A stretch of DNA of 53,821 bases. It comes from Shinella sp. Its GTDB lineage: Bacteria; Pseudomonadota; Alphaproteobacteria; Rhizobiales; Rhizobiaceae. The position numbers and the translations under genes are program-made. This document shows positions 9,719 through 18,388 of the stretch, piece by piece. The notes beneath the pieces were generated by a model. It searched no databases, had not been told where the DNA came from, and was given only the letters and a program-made list of their open reading frames with translations. The DNA lies in the NCBI GenBank assembly GCA_003248775.1, contig QFQX01000031.1:1-53821 (forward strand), given 5' to 3'. Positions within the stretch are counted from its first letter, which is position 1. Every line of letters begins with the position of its first letter.

Positions 9719-10198
9719 TCACGACTTCCTTCGGGGCTTGAAGTTGGCGAGGCTCCCCTTGCTGCCGCCTCTGCCGCAGTGGGCCCAGCGGCGCTTGGGC
9801 CCTATGTCGACGTGCACGAGGCCGTTGCAATACCGGCCGACGCCGCCGATGCCGGGCGCGCTGGCTGCGGCCGCGAGAATTTGCCTTTCCGAAACGCCGG
9901 GTATTCGGAAATCCGCGGCATAGCAGCGCGTGTGCTGCGACCGGCCGGAATGGGGCCGGTGCCCAGAGGTAATCACCAGTCGACGCCCCGTCTGTCTGGA
10001 AATATGGGAGAGAATGATCCTGAGACCCAAGGGAAAACAACTGGCCCGCACGCCGATCCGCTGCAGCGTGTAGGCGGCCGTGTAGTCGTGTTGTTTCAGT
10101 GTGGCGGTCCGGTTTTTCCGGGTTTCCCCGGCGTTGACGTCGGCTTGCGTAGTGAGCGTCATAAGGCAGGCAAGCATGACGCGAATGGCTGAGCGCAT
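9719..10198 (-). CDS. Exported peptidase M15-type (D-Ala-D-Ala carboxypeptidase-like) protein
   Basis: This is a 159-residue protein with an N-terminal hydrophobic export signal (residues 1-23, basic MRSAIR then a hydrophobic run). The mature part matches the M15 zinc peptidase fold. SGHRPHSGRSQH (His89) with Asp96 and the downstream LVHVD (His129, Asp131) form the expected zinc and catalytic set. In the usual SxHxxGxAxD motif the Gly is replaced by Cys here. Related small periplasmic proteins act on, or bind, peptidoglycan stem peptides; the substrate here is not known. The gene is convergent with murJ, separated by a single base, and stands alone on its strand. Family call good, activity inferred. 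Confidence 0.75.
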   Translation of the reverse strand: MRSAIRVMLACLMTLTTQADVNAGETRKNRTATLKQHDYTAAYTLQRIGVRASCFPLGLRIILSHISRQTGRRLVITSGHRPHSGRSQHTRCYAADFRIPGVSERQILAAAASAPGIGGVGRYCNGLVHVDIGPKRRWAHCGRGGSKGSLANFKPRRKS

Positions 10199-10414
10199 GG
10201 CATCCCCCTGAAAAATAGCTTCCGTGAACGGGAGCCGATTTCGGAGGCGGCAATTTCATTTCAGATTGAGGAGAAAATGTGAAATGTTATGCCATGAATT
10301 AGGATTAACTATTTCTTGTATCAAGACATGTCAGGTGCTTGCCGAGAATGGCTATGCGGATTGTCCGGCGACCGTTCATGAGGCATGGTTCGGTGTCCTG
10401 TTCCGGAGCGTCCC

Positions 10415-10810
10415 ATGACTGGCCAGTCTGCCTTTCTCGTTACCATCGTTGTAGACGATTATGATCGCGCCAAGGCATTCTATTGTGGCTGTCTCGGCTT
10501 CGAATGCCTTGAGGACAAGGATCTGCCGGACGCCAAGCGGTGGATCGTGGTGAAGCCTCGGAGCGGCGAGGGCGCGGCCCTGTTGCTGGCGCAGGCGGAC
10601 GGTGAGGCCGAGCTTGCCGCGATCGGCAACCAGACGGGCGGACGCGTCAGTTTCTTCCTGAAAACGGACGATTTTGCCCGCGGCCACGCGGCCTTTGTCG
10701 CCGCGGGTGTGAGCTTCCTGGAAGCGCCGCGATACGAGCCTTACGGCACGGTCGCCGTTTTCCGAGACCTTTACGGAAACCGCTGGGATCTTATAGAGCA
10801 CGCGGCTTGA
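10415..10810 (+). CDS. Glyoxalase/bleomycin resistance/dioxygenase (VOC) superfamily protein
   Basis: This is a 131-residue single VOC domain protein. The pattern of an N-terminal strand (FLVTIVVDDYDRAKAFYCGCLGFE), a central F-L-K-T-D-D segment and the C-terminal YGTVAVFRDLYGNRWDLIEH is typical of the superfamily. The C-terminal Glu and the first-strand residues suggest a partial metal site, but the substrate cannot be told from sequence. The ATG at 10415 is preceded by GGAGCG. About 215 bases upstream back to the divergent peptidase gene hold no gene I can support. trpS follows after about 100 bases. Confidence 0.8.
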   Translation: MTGQSAFLVTIVVDDYDRAKAFYCGCLGFECLEDKDLPDAKRWIVVKPRSGEGAALLLAQADGEAELAAIGNQTGGRVSFFLKTDDFARGHAAFVAAGVSFLEAPRYEPYGTVAVFRDLYGNRWDLIEHAA

Positions 10811-10912
10811 CTGCGGCCAACGAACCCCTTGATTGCTGACCCACGGCGGTGCATAAGCCCAACGTATTTCGATCGACAGATCGGGCCCTCCACCAGCCTG
10901 TTGAGGACAATC

Positions 10913-11977
10913 ATGGGTGAGTTCAAGCCGCTGGTTTTCTCCGGCGTTCAGCCGACCGGCAACCTTCATCTCGGTAATTATCTCGGCGCCATCAGAAAGT
11001 TCGTGGCCCTGCAGGAAAACAACGATTGCATCTATTGCGTCGTCGACCTGCACGCGCTGACCGCGCAGCTCGTTCACGAAGACATGGCCAGCCAGATCCG
11101 TTCGATCACGGCAGCCTTCCTGGCAAGCGGTATCGACCCGAAGAGCCATATCGTCTTCAACCAGTCGGCTGTGCCGCAGCATGCGGAACTCGCCTGGATT
11201 TTCAATTGCGTCGCCCGTATCGGCTGGATGAACCGCATGACGCAGTTCAAGGACAAGGCCGGCAAGGACCGCGAGCAGGCCTCGCTTGGTCTTTACGCCT
11301 ATCCGAGCCTGATGGCAGCGGACATCCTGGTTTACCGCGCCACCCACGTTCCGGTGGGCGAGGACCAGAAGCAGCACCTCGAACTGACCCGCGATATCGC
11401 CATGAAGTTCAATCTCGACTTCATGGAGCATATTCGCCGCGCCGGCCAGGGCATCGACATCACCGTCGGTGACGAGCCCGTGCATGCCTATTTCCCGATG
11501 GTTGAGCCGTTGATCGATGGCCCTGCGCCGCGCGTCATGAGCCTCAAGGACGGCACCAAGAAGATGTCGAAGTCGGATCCGTCCGACCTCTCGCGTATCA
11601 ACCTGATGGACGATGCCGAGACGATCTCGAAAAAGATTCGCAAGGCGAAGACCGATCCCGACGCGCTTCCGAGCGAGACCGAGGGCCTGAAGGGCCGCCC
11701 GGAAGCCGACAACCTCGTCGGCATCTTTGCGGCGCTTGCCGACAAGTCGAAGGAAGACGTGCTGAAGGACTTCGGCGGCCAGCAGTTCTCGGTCTTCAAG
11801 CCGGCTCTGGTGGAGCTTGCGGTGGATGTTCTGTCGCCGATCAGCGCCGAGATGCGCAAGCTCATGGCCGATCCCGCCCACATCGACAGCATCCTGCGCG
11901 ACGGCGGCGAACGGGCGCGGGCACGGGCCGAGAAAACCATGAACGAAGTCCGCGACATTATCGGCTTCGTGAAGTAA
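10913..11977 (+). CDS. trpS: Tryptophanyl-tRNA synthetase
   Basis: This enzyme charges tRNA-Trp with tryptophan. The class I signatures are clear: TGNLHLGNY at residues 15-23 (HIGH-equivalent) and KMSKS at residues 217-221. The 354-residue length is normal for bacterial TrpRS. The start at 10913 is preceded by TTGAGGA and begins directly with the family N-terminus FKPLVFSGVQPTG. An upstream in-frame ATG at 10829 would add 28 unlikely residues. Downstream, 11993-12020 can form an 8-bp GC stem, but without a T-tract. Confidence 0.97.
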   Translation: MGEFKPLVFSGVQPTGNLHLGNYLGAIRKFVALQENNDCIYCVVDLHALTAQLVHEDMASQIRSITAAFLASGIDPKSHIVFNQSAVPQHAELAWIFNCVARIGWMNRMTQFKDKAGKDREQASLGLYAYPSLMAADILVYRATHVPVGEDQKQHLELTRDIAMKFNLDFMEHIRRAGQGIDITVGDEPVHAYFPMVEPLIDGPAPRVMSLKDGTKKMSKSDPSDLSRINLMDDAETISKKIRKAKTDPDALPSETEGLKGRPEADNLVGIFAALADKSKEDVLKDFGGQQFSVFKPALVELAVDVLSPISAEMRKLMADPAHIDSILRDGGERARARAEKTMNEVRDIIGFVK

Positions 11978-12061
11978 AGTCCCGACGAGTCACGCGGCCG
12001 TTCGACCGGAGCCGGCCGCGGACAGGGCGAAAGATAAACTGATCCGGCGGCGGGGTCCTGT

Positions 12062-12553
12062 ATGGTTTCAACACGGCTTTCACGCCTTGAGGGTCACCGC
12101 CGCAAGTTCATGGCGGTGATCGACAATACGCCGGAATGCTCGCGCGCCGTGCACTATGCCGGGCGCCGCGCAAAGAATTCCAATGGCGGCCTGGTGCTGA
12201 TCTACGTCATTCCGGAAGGCGACTTCCAGCAATGGCTCGGCGTCGAGGAAATCATGCGGGCAGAGGCGCGTGAAGAGGCCGAGGCCATCATGGCGAAAGC
12301 GGCGCAGACTGTGCGCGAGACGATAGGAATCGAGCCCGAGATCGTCATTCGCGAAGGCAGTTCCGCAGCGCAGATCAATTCGCTCATCGAGGAGGATCGG
12401 GATATCGCCATTCTCGTTCTCGCGGCCGGTTCGACCAAGGAAGGCCCTGGTCCGCTCGTCTCGATGATCGCAGGACGCGGCGCTGCGTTTCCCATTCCGG
12501 TGACGGTGTTGCCGGATTCACTGACCGACGAGGAAATCGACGCTCTTTGCTAG
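12062..12553 (+). CDS. Universal stress protein (UspA family)
   Basis: This is a 163-residue single Usp domain protein. It has the family's first strand (FMAVIDNTPECSRAVHYAGRRA), the central helix with REEAEAIMAKAAQTVRE, and the late strand ILVLAAGSTKEGPGPLVSMIAG, which corresponds to the nucleotide-binding loop region. The glycine spacing in that loop differs from the classic G-2x-G-9x-G(S/T), so ATP binding is uncertain. Rhizobial genomes carry a close homologue between trpS and nfu. The start could also be 12110 (MAVIDNTPE), which would remove 16 residues. Confidence 0.85.
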   Translation: MVSTRLSRLEGHRRKFMAVIDNTPECSRAVHYAGRRAKNSNGGLVLIYVIPEGDFQQWLGVEEIMRAEAREEAEAIMAKAAQTVRETIGIEPEIVIREGSSAAQINSLIEEDRDIAILVLAAGSTKEGPGPLVSMIAGRGAAFPIPVTVLPDSLTDEEIDALC

Positions 12554-12578
12554 CAGGATGGCAATCGTCAAATCTGAC

Positions 12579-12607
12579 TTGAAGCGGCCTCTCATCGGGC
12601 CTATCTT
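12579..12607 (+). promoter_or_regulatory. Probable housekeeping promoter of the nfu gene
   Basis: TTGAAG at 12579-12584 and TATCTT at 12602-12607 are separated by exactly 17 bases, a good match to the sigma-70 type promoter. The predicted transcript would start about 50 bases before the nfu start codon. No experimental basis. Confidence 0.5.
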
Positions 12608-12663
12608 CTTTTGAAGAATTCTAATTTTGTTGGCGACGAATGACAGGTCGCCCGGAGGTTCAG

Positions 12664-13227
12664 ATGTTCATCCAGACGGAATCCACGCCGAACCCGGCAA
12701 CCCTGAAGTTCCTGCCGGGCAAGGTGGTGATGGAAAGCGGCACCGCCGAGTTCCGCGATGCCGCAAGTGCCGCGGTTTCTCCGCTCGCCAGCCGGCTCTT
12801 CGATATCCCCGGCGTCACCGGCGTTTTCTTCGGCTACGATTTCGTGACCGTTACCAAGGACGGCCCGGAATGGCCGCACCTGAAGCCTGCAATCCTTGGC
12901 ACGATCATGGAGCACTTCATGAGCGGCGCGAAGATCATGGGATCCGGTGCCGCCGCCGATGAAGCCGATACCGATGGCGAATTCTTCGAGGCCGGTGACG
13001 AGAACATCGTCGCGACCATCAAGGAACTCCTCGAAACGCGCGTCCGCCCCGCTGTTGCCCAGGATGGCGGCGACATCACCTTCCGCGGTTTCAAGGATGG
13101 CAAGGTCTATCTCAACATGAAGGGCGCCTGCTCTGGCTGCCCATCCTCGACCGCCACGCTGAAGCATGGTGTGCAGAACCTGCTCAGGCATTTCGTGCCG
13201 GAAGTGCAGGAAGTCGAGGCGGTCTGA
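12664..13227 (+). CDS. NfuA-type iron-sulfur cluster carrier protein
   Basis: This 187-residue protein has an N-terminal Nfu_N domain (MFIQTESTPNPATLKFLPGK onward, residues 1-88) and a C-terminal NifU-like domain with the cluster-binding pair CxxC at Cys156 and Cys159 (GACSGCPSS). Such proteins receive and deliver Fe-S clusters to target enzymes. One likely client class in this window is the radical-SAM enzyme MiaB. The start at 12664 has a textbook GGAGG six bases upstream; an ATG eight codons earlier is less likely. tsaB follows after 22 bases and may be cotranscribed. Confidence 0.92.
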   Translation: MFIQTESTPNPATLKFLPGKVVMESGTAEFRDAASAAVSPLASRLFDIPGVTGVFFGYDFVTVTKDGPEWPHLKPAILGTIMEHFMSGAKIMGSGAAADEADTDGEFFEAGDENIVATIKELLETRVRPAVAQDGGDITFRGFKDGKVYLNMKGACSGCPSSTATLKHGVQNLLRHFVPEVQEVEAV

Positions 13228-13249
13228 CGCGGGCCGGCAGGGGGAGGGG

Positions 13250-13900
13250 ATGATCGTTCTGGCGATCGATACGGCGGGCGTGGATTGCTCCGCCGCGATC
13301 TATGACAGCAGCAAGGACAAGCTCCTGGGCGCCGCGACCGAAACCCTCGGTCGTGGTCACGCGGAGCATTTGATGCGCATGATCGATAAAGCGCTGGCTC
13401 AATCCTCGCTCTCCCTTGACGACGTCGAGCGTATCGCGGTCACGATCGGTCCGGGTTCGTTCACCGGTATCCGTGTGGGTGTCGCGACCGCGCGCGGTCT
13501 TGCGCTGGCGCTTGGTGTCGAGGCTGTCGGCGTTTCGACGCTTTCGGTATTGGCGAATGCGGTGGAAGTGACTGACACGCCTGTGCTTGCCGCCATGGAT
13601 GCCAAGCGCGAGGAAATCTATCTTCAGCCGTTTTCGACCACGGGCACCCCGCTCGGCGAACCGCGCATCGAAAACCTCTCCGGCTTCGCTGCTCTCGCTG
13701 AGGCCGGAGCCTATCGTGTCGTGGGTTCGGCTGAAGCCCTGCTGGCCGACCCTCAGGCCGTCACGCCGCCGGATCACTTCCCGATTGGTATCGTGGCTCG
13801 CCTCGGCGCGGAGGCTGAGACGACGAGCCCGCCGAAACCGCTCTATCTGCGTGGCCCCGATGCCAAGCCGCAGGCAGGGTTTGCGGTTGCCAGAACATGA
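13250..13900 (+). CDS. tsaB: tRNA threonylcarbamoyladenosine biosynthesis protein TsaB
   Basis: TsaB is the non-catalytic partner of TsaD in making t6A at position 37 of ANN-decoding tRNAs. The 216-residue protein starts with the ASKHA-fold strand MIVLAIDTAGVDCSAAIYD and carries the conserved IGPGSFTGIRVGVATARGLA stretch. The start at 13250 sits immediately after GGGGAGGGG. The neighbouring rimI gene, 19 bases downstream, is a common companion across bacteria. Confidence 0.93.
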   Translation: MIVLAIDTAGVDCSAAIYDSSKDKLLGAATETLGRGHAEHLMRMIDKALAQSSLSLDDVERIAVTIGPGSFTGIRVGVATARGLALALGVEAVGVSTLSVLANAVEVTDTPVLAAMDAKREEIYLQPFSTTGTPLGEPRIENLSGFAALAEAGAYRVVGSAEALLADPQAVTPPDHFPIGIVARLGAEAETTSPPKPLYLRGPDAKPQAGFAVART

Positions 13901-13919
13901 AATACCAAGGCATCAGATA

Positions 13920-14417
13920 ATGCGCGATACCTACTTTTCCCGTCAGCCCGAATTCGAAATCGTCGCGATGACCGCGGAGCACTGCGCCGAGGTGGCCGAG
14001 CTCCATACCCTGCGCTTTGCGCGCCCCTGGAATGACGGCGAATTCCTGAGCCTGCTTCTGCAGCCGAACTCCTTCGGCTTCGTCATGCGGCAGACCAATA
14101 CGCTGATCTTCAAGGCGCCGCTTGCCGGTTTCGTACTGGCCCGCGAGGTTGCGGGCGAAGCCGAAATCCTGACGATCGCCGTGAGTGAAAAATGCGCTCG
14201 CTTCGGTCTCGGATGGAGACTGATGCAGGCGGCGATGCGGGAGGCGAGAAGCCGGGGCGGGGAAACCATGTTCCTGGAAGTCGATGACGGCAATGCGCCG
14301 GCCCTCGGCCTTTACCGCAAGCTCGGCTTCGAGAAGGCGGGAGAACGCCCGGCATATTATGCGGATGAAAAGGGGCGGCGGTCGTCGGCGCTTGTCATGC
14401 GGCGCGATCTTCGCTAG
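13920..14417 (+). CDS. rimI: GNAT acetyltransferase, RimI-type
   Basis: RimI acetylates the N-terminal alanine of ribosomal protein S18. The 165-residue protein has a complete GNAT fold: the acetyl-CoA loop region around EKCARFGLGWRLMQAAMREARSRGGE, and the strand-helix pair FLEVDDGNAPALGLYRKLGFEKAGERPAYY. The start at 13920 is chosen because the frame upstream overlaps tsaB without family resemblance. Specificity for S18 is inferred from the position next to tsaB and is not proven. Confidence 0.87.
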   Translation: MRDTYFSRQPEFEIVAMTAEHCAEVAELHTLRFARPWNDGEFLSLLLQPNSFGFVMRQTNTLIFKAPLAGFVLAREVAGEAEILTIAVSEKCARFGLGWRLMQAAMREARSRGGETMFLEVDDGNAPALGLYRKLGFEKAGERPAYYADEKGRRSSALVMRRDLR

Positions 14418-14563
14418 TTCGGTTTCACTGTCCGAAGCGCACCGCGCAAATCTGCGCATCGCTTTTGTGACGACGACACCGTAAGAACAAGAATCTGAAG
14501 CGTGGGAGCTGATCCGAAGGGATCGCGACGCGCGTCAGCCTTATCTGAAGAGATGCCGGGGCC

Positions 14564-14992
14564 ATGACCGATACTCCGAAATCGTTGGAAGCGTTGTGCG
14601 CCGAGCGGGGCATGCGCATGACCGAGCAGCGCCGCGTCATTGCGCGCATTCTGGAAGAATCGGAAGATCATCCCGATGTCGAGGAACTCTATCGGCGCTC
14701 GGTTAAGATCGACAGCCGCATTTCCATCTCGACGGTTTACCGCACGGTGAAGCTCTTCGAAGATGCCGGCATCATCGAGCGTCACGATTTTCGCGACGGC
14801 CGCTCGCGCTATGAAACGGTTCCCGAGGAGCATCACGATCACCTGATCGACCTCAAGAACGGTGATGTCATCGAGTTTCATTCGCCCGAAATCGAGGCCC
14901 TGCAGGAACGTATCGCCCGCGAACATGGCTTCAAGCTCGTCGGCCATCGCCTCGAACTCTATGGCGTCCCGATCGGCAAGGATGAAGGCTGA
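14564..14992 (+). CDS. Fur-family metalloregulator, resembling rhizobial Mur
   Basis: This is a 142-residue winged-helix metal-dependent repressor. The DNA-binding helix region RISISTVYRTVKLFEDAGIIERHDF (from residue 52) and the metal-site segment EEHHDHLIDL (residues 89-97) are intact. The CxxC pair that binds structural zinc in E. coli Fur is absent; the only cysteine is Cys12. In Rhizobium and Sinorhizobium the Fur protein at this place in the gene order acts mainly as a manganese-responsive repressor (Mur). I therefore infer manganese or iron sensing. The 146-base upstream gap contains a small inverted repeat at 14444-14457 (GCGCA-N4-TGCGC) of unknown meaning. Confidence 0.9.
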   Translation: MTDTPKSLEALCAERGMRMTEQRRVIARILEESEDHPDVEELYRRSVKIDSRISISTVYRTVKLFEDAGIIERHDFRDGRSRYETVPEEHHDHLIDLKNGDVIEFHSPEIEALQERIAREHGFKLVGHRLELYGVPIGKDEG

Positions 14993-15021
14993 GCGATGAC
15001 CCCTCTTCCGGAGGCTGCGGC

Positions 15022-15825
15022 TTGATCAACTGGCTGCGCATTGTCGTCAACATGACCATTCTGGCGATCGTGACGATCGTCCTTGCGCCCATTCAGGTTC
15101 TTGCTCTTTTCTTCGACTGGAAGCTGCGTCGGCGTCTGCCGAGGCTTTGGCATCGCGTCGCCTGTCGCATGCTGGGCATCCGTGTCCATGTTCACGGTGC
15201 GATCGATCGCCGCCGTCCCCTGATGCTCGCCGCCAACCACGCGTCGTGGAAGGACATTCTGGTTCTGGGCTCGCTGGCGGATGTTGTTTTCATTGCCAAG
15301 ACGGAAGTGGCTTCCTGGCCGGTCTTCGGTCTTCTGGCAAAGCTGCAGAAGAGCATTTTCGTGGTCCGCGAGGAGCGCCGCCGCACCGGCGATCAGGTGA
15401 ACGAGATCGCCTCCCGCATGGCGGATGGCGAGATCGTCGTGCTCTTCCCTGAGGGCACCACATCCGACGGGAACCGCGTGCTGGAGGTCAAGACATCGCT
15501 TTTCGGGGCGGCATCCGTTGCACTGCCGCTCGCTCCGCAAGGGGTCGTGCATGTGCAGCCGGTGGCGATCGCCTATACCCGTGTGCAGGGCCTGCCGATG
15601 GGACGCTATCATCGCCCGATTGCCGGCTGGCCGGGCGACATTACCCTCCTGCCACATCTCATCGGCATATTGAAAGCAGGTGCTCTCGATGTGGATGTCA
15701 GCTTCGGCGAGACCTATGATTACGCGGATGGCAGCAACCGCAAGCATCTTGCGGCTTTCGTGGAAAGCCGCATGCGCAGGATGCTTCTCGGCCACCTGCG
15801 CGGTCGTCCCATGCGCGACGCGTGA
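15022..15825 (+). CDS. olsA: Acyltransferase of the PlsC family, probable OlsA
   Basis: This 267-residue membrane-associated acyltransferase has the two signature blocks NHASWKD (residues 72-78) and FPEGTTSDG (residues 142-150), and a hydrophobic N-terminal helix (residues 7-31). The family transfers acyl chains to lysophosphatidic acid or similar acceptors. In Sinorhizobium meliloti the acyltransferase next to miaB is OlsA, which acylates lyso-ornithine lipid to ornithine lipid. I recall this order from knowledge and could not check it here. General phosphatidic acid synthesis (PlsC) is the alternative. Translation starts at TTG (15022), supported by GGAGG at 15010-15014. The gene begins 29 bases after the fur/mur stop. 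Confidence 0.8.
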   Translation: MINWLRIVVNMTILAIVTIVLAPIQVLALFFDWKLRRRLPRLWHRVACRMLGIRVHVHGAIDRRRPLMLAANHASWKDILVLGSLADVVFIAKTEVASWPVFGLLAKLQKSIFVVREERRRTGDQVNEIASRMADGEIVVLFPEGTTSDGNRVLEVKTSLFGAASVALPLAPQGVVHVQPVAIAYTRVQGLPMGRYHRPIAGWPGDITLLPHLIGILKAGALDVDVSFGETYDYADGSNRKHLAAFVESRMRRMLLGHLRGRPMRDA

Positions 15826-15868
15826 TTTTTCGGTTTAATCGGCGCGCAAAAACCACTAAATAGCCCGC

Positions 15869-17275
15869 ATGACCCAGGACATCGCCATTTCTTCAGCATC
15901 CGACCTGCCGGCCGCCGGAGCAACCACAGCATCGCGCAAGGTCTTCATCAAGACCTACGGCTGTCAGATGAACGTCTACGACTCCGGCCGCATGACCGAT
16001 GCGCTGGCAGCCGAAGGCTATATCGCGACCGAGGAAATGGATGAGGCCGATCTCGTCCTGCTCAATACCTGTCATATCCGAGAGAAAGCGGCCGAAAAGG
16101 TTTATTCCGCGCTTGGCCGCCTGCGCGAGACCAAGAAGGCGCGTGCTGCCGAAGGTCGCGAGTTCATGATCGGCGTTGCCGGTTGCGTCGCCCAGGCCGA
16201 AGGCGAGGAGATCTCCCGCCGCGAACCGGCCGTCGATGTCGTGATCGGGCCGCAGACCTATCATCGCCTGCCGCAGGCCCTGAAGCGCGCCCGCACCGGC
16301 GAGCGTGTGGTCGATACCGAATACGCGCTGGAAGACAAGTTCGAGCACCTTCCCGATCCGAAGAAGGCAAAGACCGGCCCGCGTAACGTCACCGCATTCC
16401 TGACCGTGCAGGAAGGCTGCGACAAGTTCTGCACCTTCTGCGTCGTTCCCTATACGCGGGGCTCGGAGGTTTCCCGGCCGCTTGCGCAGATCGTTGGGGA
16501 AGCGGAAAAGCTCGTTGCCACCGGCGTGCGCGAGCTCACCCTGCTCGGTCAGAACGTCAATGCCTGGCATGGCGTCGATGCCGCGGGACAGGAGCTCGGT
16601 CTTGGCGATCTTCTTTATCGTTTGGCGGAAATTCCCGGCCTTGCTCGCCTGCGCTACACCACCAGCCATCCCCGCGACATGGACGACCGACTGATCGAGG
16701 CGCATCGCGATCTGAGGATGTTGATGCCCTATCTGCATCTTCCGGTGCAGTCCGGCTCTGATCGTATCCTGAAAGCGATGAACCGCCGCCACAAGGCTGC
16801 CGAATACATCGCCCTGATCGAGCGCATCCGTGCCGCCCGCCCGGATATCGCGCTATCAGGCGACTTCATCGTCGGCTTCCCCGGGGAAACGGACGAGGAC
16901 TTCGAGGCGACCCTCGAACTCGTCCGCAAGGTAGGTTATGCACAGGCTTATTCGTTCAAGTATTCGACCCGCCCGGGCACGCCCGGCGCCGATCTGCCGG
17001 ATCAGGTTCCGGAGGACGTAAAGACCGAAAGGCTTGCCCGGCTTCAGGAATTGCTGCTTCAGCAGCAGCATGAATTCGCCCGCTCCTTGATTGGCGAGAC
17101 AATCGACCTACTTCTGGAGAAGCCGGGACGGTTGCCGGGACAGCTGATCGGACGCTCTCCATGGCTGCAGTCTGTGAATGTTGATGCAAAGTCATCGCAA
17201 ATCGGTGACATTATAAATGTACGAATCACCGCAGCCGGCCCAAACAGCTTGTTTGCCGAGGTGGCAGAGAGTTAG
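15869..17275 (+). CDS. miaB: tRNA-2-methylthio-N6-dimethylallyladenosine synthase MiaB
   Basis: MiaB is a radical-SAM methylthiotransferase that adds the methylthio group to i6A37 of tRNAs reading UNN codons. Three cysteines of the N-terminal auxiliary 4Fe-4S cluster are visible (Cys32, Cys68, Cys106), followed by the radical-SAM CxxxCxxC at Cys184, Cys188 and Cys191. The C-terminal part carries a TRAM RNA-binding domain. The 468-residue length is typical for rhizobia. The next gene, phoH, starts 40 bases downstream. Confidence 0.97.
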   Translation: MTQDIAISSASDLPAAGATTASRKVFIKTYGCQMNVYDSGRMTDALAAEGYIATEEMDEADLVLLNTCHIREKAAEKVYSALGRLRETKKARAAEGREFMIGVAGCVAQAEGEEISRREPAVDVVIGPQTYHRLPQALKRARTGERVVDTEYALEDKFEHLPDPKKAKTGPRNVTAFLTVQEGCDKFCTFCVVPYTRGSEVSRPLAQIVGEAEKLVATGVRELTLLGQNVNAWHGVDAAGQELGLGDLLYRLAEIPGLARLRYTTSHPRDMDDRLIEAHRDLRMLMPYLHLPVQSGSDRILKAMNRRHKAAEYIALIERIRAARPDIALSGDFIVGFPGETDEDFEATLELVRKVGYAQAYSFKYSTRPGTPGADLPDQVPEDVKTERLARLQELLLQQQHEFARSLIGETIDLLLEKPGRLPGQLIGRSPWLQSVNVDAKSSQIGDIINVRITAAGPNSLFAEVAES

Positions 17276-17315
17276 AGTGAGGGCCTGATACCTGATCGAG
17301 CAGGAGCCTTATCGC

Positions 17316-18371
17316 TTGAACGCACAAGAAGTGATTTCTTCACCTTCGCGCAACACCCGAACCGCTGCGACCGACGCCAATCACTTCATCTTGACGTTCG
17401 AGAACAACCGCTTCGCCAGCGAACTGTTCGGTCAATTCGATCAGCACCTCAAATTGCTGGAGCAGCGTCTTCAAATCGATGCGCGAGCCCGCGGAAACTC
17501 CGTATCCATCTCAGGGGATCTGGTCGCCACCAATCAGGCGCGCAGGGCGCTCGATTTCCTCTATGCCCGGCTTCAGAGCGGCGGCACGGTGGAAATTTCC
17601 GATGTGGAAGGGGCCATCCGCATGGCGGTTGCCGCCGATGATCAGCTGTCTCTGCCGACGATGGAGCGCAAGGCCAAGCTGACCATGGCGCAGATCTCCA
17701 CGCGCAAGAAGACGATCGCTGCTCGTACGCCGACACAGGACGCCTACATGCGGGCGCTGGAGCGCTCCGAACTGGTGTTCGGCGTCGGCCCGGCCGGTAC
17801 CGGCAAGACCTATCTGGCCGTGGCGCACGCCGCCCAGCTTCTGGAGCGCGGCCTTGTCGACCGGATCGTGCTGTCGCGCCCGGCCGTCGAAGCCGGCGAG
17901 CGGCTGGGCTTCCTGCCCGGCGACATGAAGGAAAAGGTCGATCCCTATCTGCGACCGCTCTATGATGCCCTTTACGACATGATCCCGGGCGACAAGGTCG
18001 AACGTGCGATCACCGCCGGCGTCATCGAAATCGCGCCGCTGGCCTTCATGCGTGGCCGCACGCTTTCCAACGCCGCCGTCATCCTCGACGAGGCTCAGAA
18101 CACCACATCGATGCAGATGAAGATGTTCCTGACCCGCCTCGGCGAGAATGCCCGGATGATCGTGACGGGCGACCCGAGCCAGGTGGACTTGCCGCGTGGT
18201 GTGACATCCGGTCTGGTCGAGGCTCTTCAGATCCTCAAGGGCGTCGAGGGCGTCTCTGTGGTTCGCTTCAAGGATGTCGATGTCGTGCGCCATCCTCTGG
18301 TCGGACGTATTGTCAAGGCCTATGATGCCCAGTATGCGGTGCACGAGGAAAGCGAAAAGATCGACCGTTGA
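17316..18371 (+). CDS. PhoH-like ATPase
   Basis: This 351-residue PhoH/YbeZ-family P-loop ATPase has Walker A GPAGTGKTYLAVAHA near residue 160 and the Walker B-like DEAQNTT. An N-terminal KH-like RNA-binding segment precedes the ATPase. In many bacteria it is encoded next to YbeY and takes part in RNA processing and ribosome maturation; the name PhoH does not imply phosphate control here. Translation starts at TTG (17316) with AGGAG at 17302-17306. ybeY begins 17 bases downstream. Confidence 0.93.
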   Translation: MNAQEVISSPSRNTRTAATDANHFILTFENNRFASELFGQFDQHLKLLEQRLQIDARARGNSVSISGDLVATNQARRALDFLYARLQSGGTVEISDVEGAIRMAVAADDQLSLPTMERKAKLTMAQISTRKKTIAARTPTQDAYMRALERSELVFGVGPAGTGKTYLAVAHAAQLLERGLVDRIVLSRPAVEAGERLGFLPGDMKEKVDPYLRPLYDALYDMIPGDKVERAITAGVIEIAPLAFMRGRTLSNAAVILDEAQNTTSMQMKMFLTRLGENARMIVTGDPSQVDLPRGVTSGLVEALQILKGVEGVSVVRFKDVDVVRHPLVGRIVKAYDAQYAVHEESEKIDR

Positions 18372-18388
18372 GGTCGAAACGGCACCCT

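Noticed and set aside
10224..10418. 64-codon open frame between the M15-type peptidase and the glyoxalase-fold gene
   Set aside because: It has no ribosome site, overlaps the glyoxalase-fold gene start and resembles no protein family.
11993..12020. Rho-independent terminator after trpS
   Set aside because: An 8-bp GC stem can form, but its loop is 12 bases and no T-tract follows, so it is not supported as a terminator.
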